Assembly: GCA_029007035.1 (NCBI GenBank)
Contig: JAQXHC010000029.1
Span: 1 to 44,428 of the forward strand
DNA length: 44,428 bases
DNA from: Oscillospiraceae bacterium
Lineage (GTDB): Bacteria; Bacillota; Clostridia; Oscillospirales; Ruminococcaceae
Reading direction: 5' to 3'
The notes under the pieces were generated by a model. It was given only the letters and a program-made list of their open reading frames with translations. It had not been told where the DNA came from and ran no database searches. Of this stretch, positions 7,694 through 15,638 are shown piece by piece. The number at the start of each line of letters is the position of its first letter. Positions within the stretch are counted from its first letter, which is position 1. The translations under genes were made by a program, and so were the position numbers.

Positions 7694-10114
7694 ATGAAAA
7701 TTTATATTGACCTTACCAACCTCATGACTGTCGACTTTGTTACGGGTATCCAGCGCGTCGTAAGGGAAATAACCGTTAGAATGCTCAGAGACAGCCGTGC
7801 AGAGCTTGTGCTGCTGAAATATTCATTTCCAAAAAATGCCTTTCAGATTCTCGATAACCGCCGGTTTCTTGAATATTTTTCCGAAAACAAAGGCGAAAGG
7901 GACAGTATTGCAACATCCGAAATTATTCAGTATACCGAAATCCCGACAGGCTCAGTTTTTTTCGACATTGACAGCGTATGGAACAGCCGTCTGAAAAGAA
8001 GCTATCTCTTCCCCATTCTCAAGCAGAGGGGAGTTAAAATCGTAACCCAGCTCTATGACCTTATTCCCATTACACATCCCCAGTTCAGCCATGAAAATAC
8101 CGCTATCAACTTTATGATATATGTAGGAGCAAACCTCAAATATGCCGACCTGATCATTTCGAACGCTCAGGCTACCGTCAATGCTCTGAACGACCTGACC
8201 GATAAAATGGGAATGGAACGCAAAAAAACAATCGTCGTACCTCTCGGCTGCGACTTTAAAAGCAGCGGAAAAGCATCATCCGAAGACGACGTGGACCCTG
8301 AGGTTACAAAAATTGCAAACGGAAAATACATTCTCATGGTCGGAACGATCGAGCCGCGTAAGAATCACAGTCTTGTTATCGACGCTCTCGAAAAAGGACT
8401 CGCCGAAAAGGGCATTAAGGCTATTTTCGCAGGCAGAATCGGCTGGAATGTGGACGCTCTCGAAAAACGCATGAGAGAACATGAGCTGTTCGGAAAAAGT
8501 CTTTTCTTCGTTGAAAAGCCCAACGATGCAACTGTTGATTATCTTTATAAACATGCCTTTGCCGTTGCGTTCCCGACCTTTAACGAGGGCTTCGGACTGC
8601 CTGTAATTGAGGCATTTGAGCGCGGAACTCCCGTAATCGCCTCGGATATTGCCGTTGTTCATGAGGTTGCAGGAGATTTCGCGGACTATTTTGATCCCAA
8701 CGACAGTGCTGACCTTGTTAAATGCGTGGAGAAACTTGTATCCGATCCTGCGGAATATGAAAAGAAAAAGGCTCATCTGAAAGACTTCGTTCCCTATACG
8801 TGGGACGAATCGGCAGTTGATATGCTTAATGCGGTTCTGACTGTCGGCGAGAATCCGGTAACTGTTCCGGACAGCCTGAAAATCAAGCAGATCGTTGTTC
8901 TCACTGCACGAAACGACGATATTCTCGCAACTCTGCCGTTTATTGATAATTTTATGCCGTTCATAACCGAAATGGTCGTATGCTGTCCGGACGATAACGT
9001 TGCGGAGCTTAAAGAGAAATATAATGGCAGACTTGAATTGAAATTCCTTACCGACAGTGAGGTCCTCGCAGGAAATCCTCTTCCGAAAGACCACTCGACG
9101 CGCAATTTCTTCCTGAGATGCCTTATATTTGCAAACCCTGTGATCGACGACGTTTTCATAATGACAGATGACGACTATCGTCCGCTTCACACTATCGGTC
9201 AGGACGTTTTTGTAAAGGATGGAAGATACCTCGGCTATTACTGCTACGACCTCAACGAATGGCAGGGTACTTACGGTAATCCCACATCGTTTGACAACTG
9301 CATGAGAAAGAGTCGCGAGTTCCTTTCGGCAAACGGCTATCCCACAATGATGTATTCATCCCACCAGATGCAAGCGATTGATAAGCGTATTTTCAATGAG
9401 ATGATTGAAAAGTATCCTGAAATCAAGACTCAGGGAGTATGCGAGTGGTGTACCTATTTCAACTACGGACTTGCCGAATATCCCGATATGTTCAAACCGG
9501 TGCCGTACGTTTCCATGGGCTGGCCCGGAGCACGCAGTGACTGGGATCTATACGTACAGCCAACAGAATTTATATTCGAGAATCATTACAGTGTTCTCTA
9601 CGAAAAGGGAAAAGTATTCGAGGGCTTCTCTGAGGAATATTTTGATGGAATCGAAACGGAAAATCTCAAAAAAGCGATGCTATTCTCCCGTGAACTTCAG
9701 AAACAGGCAGAGGGCAATAATGTATACAGAGCCTACTGTGAGGACTACTGGCTTCAGTACAGGGAAATCCCTTCATTTGTGGCTATATGCGGAGCTGACG
9801 GTAATCTTGCAATTTCATCACCGGTATATTTCCAGCTTAAAAGCCTTTGCTGGACGAGAATTCCGATTACCATTGACGGAAAAATTATTTCCGAAATCGG
9901 CTCGCAGAAGATACTTCTTTCCTATTGGTTCAGCAGCGAGGCAGGAATACCTCTCACTCCAACAGCAAACATCAGGATTGACAACAGCAATCTCAGATTC
10001 ATGCTTCCGGTCAAAACTCCGCCGTCGGGCGAGCGTGCCCTCTTTAACCTGAAAATTACTCTTGAGGATAAGGATAAGGTTGCATCAATCGCAGTTAAAT
10101 CAAATATTGTCTGA
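7694..10114 (+). CDS. Two-domain glycosyltransferase (GT4 plus a GT-A-like second domain)
   Basis: 806 residues, cytoplasmic. About 1-390 is a GT-B transferase of family GT4: acceptor-side start FVTGIQRVVREIT, then the donor-site stretch NEGFGLPVIEAFERGTPVIA near 297-316. A second region from about 400 to 650 has an Asp cluster, TDDDYRP with D492-D494, within an alpha/beta segment that starts VVLTARND. It looks like a divergent GT-A or Stealth-like sugar(-phosphate) transferase, but I cannot name the family. About 690-806 is a beta-rich tail. AAAGGAA precedes the ATG. It is cotranscribed with the hypothetical gene at 7176 and probably adds consecutive residues to the exported glycan. Confidence 0.82.
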   Translation: MKIYIDLTNLMTVDFVTGIQRVVREITVRMLRDSRAELVLLKYSFPKNAFQILDNRRFLEYFSENKGERDSIATSEIIQYTEIPTGSVFFDIDSVWNSRLKRSYLFPILKQRGVKIVTQLYDLIPITHPQFSHENTAINFMIYVGANLKYADLIISNAQATVNALNDLTDKMGMERKKTIVVPLGCDFKSSGKASSEDDVDPEVTKIANGKYILMVGTIEPRKNHSLVIDALEKGLAEKGIKAIFAGRIGWNVDALEKRMREHELFGKSLFFVEKPNDATVDYLYKHAFAVAFPTFNEGFGLPVIEAFERGTPVIASDIAVVHEVAGDFADYFDPNDSADLVKCVEKLVSDPAEYEKKKAHLKDFVPYTWDESAVDMLNAVLTVGENPVTVPDSLKIKQIVVLTARNDDILATLPFIDNFMPFITEMVVCCPDDNVAELKEKYNGRLELKFLTDSEVLAGNPLPKDHSTRNFFLRCLIFANPVIDDVFIMTDDDYRPLHTIGQDVFVKDGRYLGYYCYDLNEWQGTYGNPTSFDNCMRKSREFLSANGYPTMMYSSHQMQAIDKRIFNEMIEKYPEIKTQGVCEWCTYFNYGLAEYPDMFKPVPYVSMGWPGARSDWDLYVQPTEFIFENHYSVLYEKGKVFEGFSEEYFDGIETENLKKAMLFSRELQKQAEGNNVYRAYCEDYWLQYREIPSFVAICGADGNLAISSPVYFQLKSLCWTRIPITIDGKIISEIGSQKILLSYWFSSEAGIPLTPTANIRIDNSNLRFMLPVKTPPSGERALFNLKITLEDKDKVASIAVKSNIV

Positions 10115-10215
10115 AACATAAGCGAGACCCTATTTAATCAGCATTTCTTTAGGGGTGATCTATAATTTTTTATGACAATTGAATTTAGAGGTGCTGTTGA
10201 GATGGAAATATTACC

Positions 10216-10455
10216 ATGATTTTAATTAATCGGAAAGCTCTTTTAACTTTATTAAAAGAAAATGATATAGCGGATAAAATAAAAAAAGGCCCTGTTTCAC
10301 TATTTTGGGTTTCAAAAAGTATTACCAATAAAAATAAAGTAAAAGTAAAGACAATAATTGTTACTCTGCATAATTCACTTGTTGTGACAAAATACAATAA
10401 CTCTGTTATTCCCATTCATATATATTCTTTAAGTGAAATAACAAAGCAAACATAA
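10216..10455 (+). CDS. Doubtful 79-aa hypothetical protein in a low-GC islet
   Basis: Lysine- and isoleucine-rich frame in DNA much richer in A+T than its neighbours. Its ATG overlaps (ATGA) the stop of a 15-residue frame at 10172-10219, so the two may be one frameshifted gene or a leader plus gene. No convincing ribosome binding site or promoter is seen, but a perfect inverted repeat follows the stop by one base (10456-10482), which favours a real 3' end. No homologue is recognised; it may be a decayed import. Confidence 0.35.
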   Translation: MILINRKALLTLLKENDIADKIKKGPVSLFWVSKSITNKNKVKVKTIIVTLHNSLVVTKYNNSVIPIHIYSLSEITKQT

Positions 10456-10482
10456 GGGACGTCCGTTTTTATCGGACGTCCC
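10456..10482 (+). terminator. Perfect 10-bp inverted repeat, likely terminator
   Basis: GGGACGTCCG (10456-10465) pairs with 10473-10482 around a 7-base loop. The trailing sequence is only moderately T-rich, so strength is uncertain. It closes the plus-strand unit; the rest of the gap up to 10592 holds nothing clear. Confidence 0.6.
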
Positions 10483-10592
10483 TATTTGCTCTGCTTTTCT
10501 TTAAGGCAGTACATTTGTCTTTTTTAAGATTATAAATATAAAGAAAAAGTGCAGTCATCAATCATAATCGTGAGCAGGATACAAACAGTGTG

Positions 10593-11219
10593 TCACTGTG
10601 AATCGCCGCTCCGATAGTAGAAAACAGCGAGCTGAGTGCGGTCGCGGAGACAAAGCTTATCGAGAATTCCACTGATATAATTTCTGACGGTACCCTCGCT
10701 GAGATACAGCCGTTCGGCGATTTCCTTATTTGAAAGTCCGTCGGCTACAAGAGCGATTATCTCACGCTCCTTTAAACCAATTTCAGATGACTCCCAGTCA
10801 TAGCTTTTTTTGGGCTGAACGAGTCCGGGAATACGACTGACAATATCATTTCCGAATACGCTCTGACCGCTCATTACAGCTTTAAGGGCGGCATCAATAC
10901 CCTCAAAATCCTGTTTCAGAATATATCCCTTTGCTCCGATATTCAGCGCTTTAAGTATATACTCGTCATCGGAGAATGTGGTGAGGAACAGAATTCTCGC
11001 TTCCCTGTCGGCGGAGAGTATTTCTTCTGCAGATTCAAGTCCGGTCATTCCGTCCATTCTGATGTCCATTAGCAGAACATCGGGCAGGTACTCAGAATAA
11101 AGCCTAACCGCCTCCTCTCCGCTGTTCCCGACTGCAACGACCTCTGTTCCGCGGGCTTCAAGTATTGTTTTAAGCGACGATGAGACAATTCTGTCATCGT
11201 CTACGATTATTATTCTCAT
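10593..11219 (-). CDS. NarL/LuxR-type response regulator
   Basis: 208 residues. The receiver domain (1-120) has the acidic pocket IIVDDD and phospho-acceptor D52 in LLMDIRMDG. Residues about 142-200 are a LuxR-type helix-turn-helix (LKEREIIALVADGLSNKEIA, then GTVRNYISGIL). The start codon overlaps the kinase stop (ATGA), so kinase and regulator are coupled. Targets are unknown; no gene in the window carries an obvious matching operator. A DesK/LiaS-type partner suggests an envelope or membrane signal, but this is inference. Confidence 0.93.
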   Translation of the reverse strand: MRIIIVDDDRIVSSSLKTILEARGTEVVAVGNSGEEAVRLYSEYLPDVLLMDIRMDGMTGLESAEEILSADREARILFLTTFSDDEYILKALNIGAKGYILKQDFEGIDAALKAVMSGQSVFGNDIVSRIPGLVQPKKSYDWESSEIGLKEREIIALVADGLSNKEIAERLYLSEGTVRNYISGILDKLCLRDRTQLAVFYYRSGDSQ

Positions 11220-12313
11220 TTAACCCGATTACCTCCGTTATAGTCTTTTTTTACGGAAATAAATATCCTGAAGCCTTTTTCCGTGTCGATTCTGAAAAGC
11301 CCGCCGATATTCTCTGTCCTCTCTCGCATATTCCCCAGACCCATTCCGAAATTAACTGAATCATACTTTACCGTGCCGTTATCCGTCACGCTGAGCTGAT
11401 AAAGCGCAGGGTGTTCGCGAATCACAACGCTTATCCGGTTGGCATTGCTGTGACGGATTATGTTGGAAAAAGCCTCCTTGACAACCGATATGAAGCAAAG
11501 CTTGACATTGCCTGCCATATTTTCACTGAAATCCAGATCCATATTCACATCATAGCGTTCCTTCATAGCGGAAGCGGCTTCGGTAACGGCATGATGCAGA
11601 TCTATCGACTCGTACCGCAGTCCGTGAACGCTTTCGCGTATACTGTTCATCGCACTGTCGAGAGTGTCCTTCAGTCCGCAAAGCGATTCGTATTCCGATG
11701 GGCGGTCATTTTTGTCAATTACAGCAAGCATAGCTCCTGTCTGTAAAAGAGACCGTGAAAGCATATGTCCCACATTATCATGAATTTCACGGGCAATTCG
11801 GTTTCGTTCAGTCAGCATGGCAAGGTTAACCTCGTAATCCTGCCTGTCAAGAAGCAGTCGGTTCTTTTCACGAAGGGAATTGGTAAGTTCGGTATCGCTG
11901 TCACGAAGCCGGATAAGCTCGTTTTCTTTTTCAATGAGTGAGGCTGTTCGCAGACTGAGCACGGCAGACAAAGCAGTCAGACCAATAATCACGGCTGCTG
12001 ACCTGATACTGCCGCAGAATATACAGCAGTAAACCAGCGATACAGATAAAAAAACTGCGGAAACAGCCCGTCTTTCACGGATTATACTGCAGCAGACCGC
12101 AGGCATAAAACCGCACCCAAGAGGTATGCATATCAGCGCGTAGATTATTTCCGCGGCTGTGATAATTTTTTTATTTTCGCAGGCAAACTGAAAGCTTATA
12201 ACGATTATTGTAAGAAGCAGGCGGATAACAGGTCCATAAAGACTGTGAACGTCCAAAAAAACCGCCGCAGAAAATGCAGTTATAACGGCAGTATCTGCAA
12301 GCTTTTTCCCCAT
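11216..12313 (-). CDS. Sensor histidine kinase, HisKA_3 (DesK/LiaS/NarL-partner) type
   Basis: 365 residues. The first 125 contain about four to five hydrophobic spans with almost no extracellular loop, so the signal is probably sensed in or near the membrane. A helical linker (about 126-165) leads to the H-box ERNRIAREIHDNVGHMLS with phospho-accepting H178. The ATPase domain has the N-box KEAFSNIIRHSNA and a G-box region NFGMGLGNMRER. The start is supported by AGGAGG and the promoter at 12343-12371. It is the first gene of a two-gene unit with the LuxR-type regulator. Confidence 0.93.
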   Translation of the reverse strand: MGKKLADTAVITAFSAAVFLDVHSLYGPVIRLLLTIIVISFQFACENKKIITAAEIIYALICIPLGCGFMPAVCCSIIRERRAVSAVFLSVSLVYCCIFCGSIRSAAVIIGLTALSAVLSLRTASLIEKENELIRLRDSDTELTNSLREKNRLLLDRQDYEVNLAMLTERNRIAREIHDNVGHMLSRSLLQTGAMLAVIDKNDRPSEYESLCGLKDTLDSAMNSIRESVHGLRYESIDLHHAVTEAASAMKERYDVNMDLDFSENMAGNVKLCFISVVKEAFSNIIRHSNANRISVVIREHPALYQLSVTDNGTVKYDSVNFGMGLGNMRERTENIGGLFRIDTEKGFRIFISVKKDYNGGNRVK

Positions 12314-12342
12314 TCCGGCTCCTCCTGTTACGTTTTTATCTT

Positions 12343-12371
12343 ATTATAGCACATAATATTCACTTTTTCAA
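12343..12371 (-). promoter_or_regulatory. Sigma-A promoter of the two-component operon
   Basis: On the minus strand TTGAAA (12371-12366) and TATAAT (12348-12343), spacer 17 bp, about 30 bases upstream of the kinase start. The stretch 12372-12555 between this and the divergent CotH promoter shows no gene. Confidence 0.8.
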
Positions 12372-12555
12372 TCCCCCTCAGGCGATGTCATGACTTGCAG
12401 CATCGGTTCGTTCATCACCCGGAATAAGGAACTCAGAATTCCGGACCTATAGGAATCCGATAAAATGACGCGACACATGATGGCATGTTGGAATGCAATA
12501 TTGCCGAATATGATAAACAAAAACTGCAAACTTATGCACATAACGCAAAAAAATC

Positions 12556-12584
12556 TTGCTTTAATATGAATTGTGTGATATAAT
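12556..12584 (+). promoter_or_regulatory. Sigma-A promoter of the CotH-dockerin gene
   Basis: TTGCTT at 12556-12561 and TATAAT at 12579-12584, spacer 17 bp. It lies about 200 bases upstream of the start codon, leaving a long structured leader. Confidence 0.7.
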
Positions 12585-12587
12585 TAA

Positions 12588-12706
12588 GATGCATAAACAT
12601 ACATCCGGCTTCGGAAAAGTACGGATTTCTCACACAAAAAGGTCAGTATGGCTGTAAGCGCATTACGCAGACTGTCTCTAAATCTGACTTTGCATCTTTA
12701 TGCGTC
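12588..12706 (+). promoter_or_regulatory. Candidate structured 5' leader (three-way junction)
   Basis: The untranslated leader can fold into a closed three-way junction. The closing stem is GATGCATAAA (12588-12597) with 12697-12706, ten pairs with one G-U. A second short stem is ATCCG with CGGAT (about 12603-12626). A third stem is AAGGTCAG (12639-12646) with 12684-12691, capped by an inner hairpin. A separate ATGGA-GAAA-TCCAT hairpin follows near 12723-12738. It begins almost at the predicted transcription start. It matches no riboswitch consensus I know (TPP, purine, c-di-GMP-I/II, SAM and lysine were considered). Confidence 0.4.
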
Positions 12707-12786
12707 ATTTTCTTAACGGCGCTATGGAGAAATCCATGTAAAGCTGATATGTATGAGCAGTATATTATACAGAGGAGGGTATATAT

Positions 12787-15402
12787 ATGCAGCTAATCAG
12801 AAAAACGGCAGCCGTAAGTGCCGCTGCCACTATGTGCGCCGCCTTGACGCAAGGAGTTCCGATGACAGCCGTAACGGAGCAGTGTATCGTCATTAACGAG
12901 GTGTGCGCCAAGAATACAACCTTTGCCGCAGCTGACGGACAGTATTACGACTGGGTTGAACTTTACAATTCATCGGACGGCATCATCGACCTCGGCGGTT
13001 ACGGATTGTCGGACAAAACGGATACACCATATCGGTTCGTTTTTCCGGAGGGTACGAAAATCGGCGGAAAACAGCGAATCATCGTATTCTGTGACTCAAA
13101 GGCGATTCAGCCTGAGGGACAGCACTTCGCTCCGTTCGGACTTTCAACGACAGGGGAAACTCTCACACTGACCGACGCTGCGGGAATTACTGTGGACACC
13201 GTTACTTTCGGTCAGATGGAAACCAATGTGACCTATGGCAGATTTCCTGACGGTTCGGACAGCTTTGCCTATATGGAAATGACTCCCGATATGCCGAACG
13301 TGGAAAAGTCAGTTATCGGAATCGACGTAGCAGAACCGATATTTTCAAAGGAGAGCGGTTTTTATAACGACTCGTTCTCGCTGACCATTTCAGCCGCCGA
13401 TAATATGACAATCTACTATACTCTTGACGGAAGTGAGCCAACTGCAGAAAGCCGCGTTTACACCTCGCCTGTCACGGTCAGCGATATATCGTCGTCAGCC
13501 AATGTTCTCAGCGCAAGAACCGATATAGCTCCGTCCTCGTGGATGTCCAGCGTCACTCCGCCGAGAAATCCCGTTGATAAGGCATTTATTATCCGTGCCG
13601 CAGCTATGGATGAAAACGGCAATTTCAGCGACACCGTCACGAAATCTTATTTTGTAGGCTATCAGAATAAAGCTTCTTATTATCAGAATCTTAAGGTCAT
13701 TTCGCTGGTGACCGACAGCGATAATCTATACGATAATGAAAAGGGAATATACGTGCTCGGAAAGGTCTATGATGACTGGAAAACAGGTCCTGATTACGAT
13801 CCTGCCGCTCAGGAATGGACAATTCCTGCCAACTACACTCAAAAGGGTGCGGAATGGGAGAGAGAAGCGTCCATGGAAATCTTTGAAAACGGTTCGTCGG
13901 TACTCAGCCAGAATGTAGGACTGAGAATCCACGGCGGAGCGACGCGTTCAATGACTCAGAAGAGCTTCAACGTCTATGCACGGAGCGAATACGGAGCGTC
14001 AAAGATCGATTTTGATCTGTTTTCAGGTGCTGTAAGCAGTCAGAGTACGGGAAAGACTCTTGACAAGTTTGACAGCTTTATGCTCAGAAACGGCGGCAAT
14101 GACGGTCAGTATACAAGATTCCGCGATAAGCTGAATCAGACTCTTGTTTCCGACAGAAATATTCTTACTCAGGGCATGGAACCCTGCATCGTCTTTATCG
14201 ACGGAGAATACTGGGGACAGTATGAAATCACCGAAAAGCTTGACGAGGATTTCATTTCTGCTCATTACGGCGTTGGCAAAAAGGATATCTGCATCGTAAA
14301 AAATGAAACGCTTGACACAGGCGATGCCGCCGACTATGACGAATGGACTCAGCTTTACGAATGGATCAAAGCTTCGGATTTATCTAATGCCGCAAATTAT
14401 AGTGAGCTGTGTGAAAAAATCGATATGCAGAGCTTCATGGACTATGTGAGCGCAGAAATTTATTTCAATAACTGGGACTGGGGCGGAAACAATATGGCGA
14501 TGTGGAAATCGTCGTCTATCGACAATACTAACCCATTTGCCGACGGAAAATGGCGCTTTATCCTGTTTGATACTGAATACAGCGTCAATCTTTACGGTAC
14601 AACCGGCGCTTCAACTGATTCTTTCCGGCAGCTTATGGAAAACAAATCGTTCTTATCCGATCTGTTCAGCGCGGCAATTAAGAACGAGACGTTCAAGAGC
14701 GAATTCTGCCGTACATTCATGGATATGGCAAACGAAAACTTTGATTCCAACAGAATCTCAGAACTGATTTCACAGTTTTCGTCAGCCTATCATGATACAA
14801 CAATTGATACCTATAATCGCTTCTGGCCAAACTGGCCGGGCGGAAACAAAGCCGAATCTTCATATTCAAGTGAGGTCAACTCCGTGAAGGACTTCTATTC
14901 TTCACGTTATTCATCAATTACCGGTGCAATGAAGAATACACTCGGACTGAGAGGTTCTCTTGCAATGGTGACAGTGAAAAATGATGCATCAAAGGGCAGT
15001 GTTTCTGTGAATACAATCACTCCGGATTTTTCGGACGGATCATGGAGCGGAAATTACTACACTGACTATCCAATTGCTCTCACAGCTGAACCGAAACCCG
15101 GTTACCGCTTTGTCTGCTGGGAGACCTCTGACGGAAAAACAATTGGAAATGCGTCTGCGGAAATTCCTTTCAGTTCCGATATTACGGTTACTGCGGTTTA
15201 TGAAGAATCAGAGAATCTCATGGGCGACGTGAATCTGGACGGAAAAGTTGACGCAGCGGACGCGGTGCTGCTTCAGAAATATATTCTCTGCACGGCGGAG
15301 CTGACAGCCGAACAGGGTGCGCTTGCCGATGTCTGCAGCGATGGCATAGTGAATTCTCTCGACCTTGCTGCACTGAAGCAAATTGCTTTCGGAAAGAAAT
15401 AA
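12787..15402 (+). CDS. Secreted CotH-family protein with lamin-tail, InlB-like and dockerin domains
   Basis: 871 residues. Signal peptide about 1-29. About 33-142 is a lamin-tail (LTD) domain (INEVCAKN, DWVELYN, then GETLTLTD). About 184-288 resembles the chitobiase/hexosaminidase C-terminal fold (YYTLDGSEPT). About 302-640 is CotH: RIHGGATRSMTQKSF (380-394), RNGGND (434-439), NNWDWGGNNMAMW (561-573) and FDTEYS (594-599). About 724-806 is an InlB-type repeat (GYRFVCWET). Residues 812-871 are a type I dockerin with GDVNLDGKVDAADAV and a degenerate second calcium loop. In Bacillus, CotH is a protein kinase; the role of secreted CotH-dockerin proteins is unclear. GAGGAGG precedes the ATG; the leader is unusually long. 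Confidence 0.9.
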   Translation: MQLIRKTAAVSAAATMCAALTQGVPMTAVTEQCIVINEVCAKNTTFAAADGQYYDWVELYNSSDGIIDLGGYGLSDKTDTPYRFVFPEGTKIGGKQRIIVFCDSKAIQPEGQHFAPFGLSTTGETLTLTDAAGITVDTVTFGQMETNVTYGRFPDGSDSFAYMEMTPDMPNVEKSVIGIDVAEPIFSKESGFYNDSFSLTISAADNMTIYYTLDGSEPTAESRVYTSPVTVSDISSSANVLSARTDIAPSSWMSSVTPPRNPVDKAFIIRAAAMDENGNFSDTVTKSYFVGYQNKASYYQNLKVISLVTDSDNLYDNEKGIYVLGKVYDDWKTGPDYDPAAQEWTIPANYTQKGAEWEREASMEIFENGSSVLSQNVGLRIHGGATRSMTQKSFNVYARSEYGASKIDFDLFSGAVSSQSTGKTLDKFDSFMLRNGGNDGQYTRFRDKLNQTLVSDRNILTQGMEPCIVFIDGEYWGQYEITEKLDEDFISAHYGVGKKDICIVKNETLDTGDAADYDEWTQLYEWIKASDLSNAANYSELCEKIDMQSFMDYVSAEIYFNNWDWGGNNMAMWKSSSIDNTNPFADGKWRFILFDTEYSVNLYGTTGASTDSFRQLMENKSFLSDLFSAAIKNETFKSEFCRTFMDMANENFDSNRISELISQFSSAYHDTTIDTYNRFWPNWPGGNKAESSYSSEVNSVKDFYSSRYSSITGAMKNTLGLRGSLAMVTVKNDASKGSVSVNTITPDFSDGSWSGNYYTDYPIALTAEPKPGYRFVCWETSDGKTIGNASAEIPFSSDITVTAVYEESENLMGDVNLDGKVDAADAVLLQKYILCTAELTAEQGALADVCSDGIVNSLDLAALKQIAFGKK

Positions 15403-15449
15403 ATCTTTTTGACTGTAAGAACCTGTCCACATAGGAAATGTGTGCGGAT

Positions 15450-15544
15450 TTTCAAGCAGAATTTTTCGCTGACAAGGCAAAAATGTGCAGGCATACTTGA
15501 CGTATGGCAAGCATTTTTAACGCAGTAAGCGGCAAAATTGCCGA
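15450..15544. repeat. Large imperfect palindromic element
   Basis: The two halves are diverged inverted copies. The left half (GCAGAATTTTTCGCTGAC to GCAAAAATG) matches the reverse complement of the right half (GCATTTTTAACGCAGTAAGC to GCCG), and CATAC-TTGAC-GTATG forms the centre. It lies between the CotH stop and the terminator and encodes nothing. A MITE- or REP-like mobile palindrome is the most likely explanation. Confidence 0.55.
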
Positions 15545-15582
15545 AAAGCCTGAGAACGAATTTTGATTCGTTCTCAGGCTTT
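15545..15582 (+). terminator. Perfect 16-bp hairpin terminator
   Basis: Residues 15545-15560 and 15567-15582 are exact reverse complements around a 6-base loop, with AAA and TTT flanks, so it can work in both directions. It follows the CotH gene and the palindromic element. Confidence 0.8.
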
Positions 15583-15599
15583 AAACTTTTCTAAGGGAA

Positions 15600-15626
15600 C
15601 TGCTCTTGGAGCAGTCTTTTTCGTTT
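15600..15626 (+). terminator. Second terminator hairpin
   Basis: CTGCTC-TT-GGAGCAG followed by T residues, between the CotH gene and the end of the convergent zinc-domain gene. It would serve plus-strand readthrough. Confidence 0.6.
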
Positions 15627-15638
15627 TGTTGCTGATTC

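Noticed and set aside
8276..9190. 304-codon minus-strand frame
   Set aside because: Antisense shadow of the double glycosyltransferase, which has clear motifs; no ribosome site or known domain.
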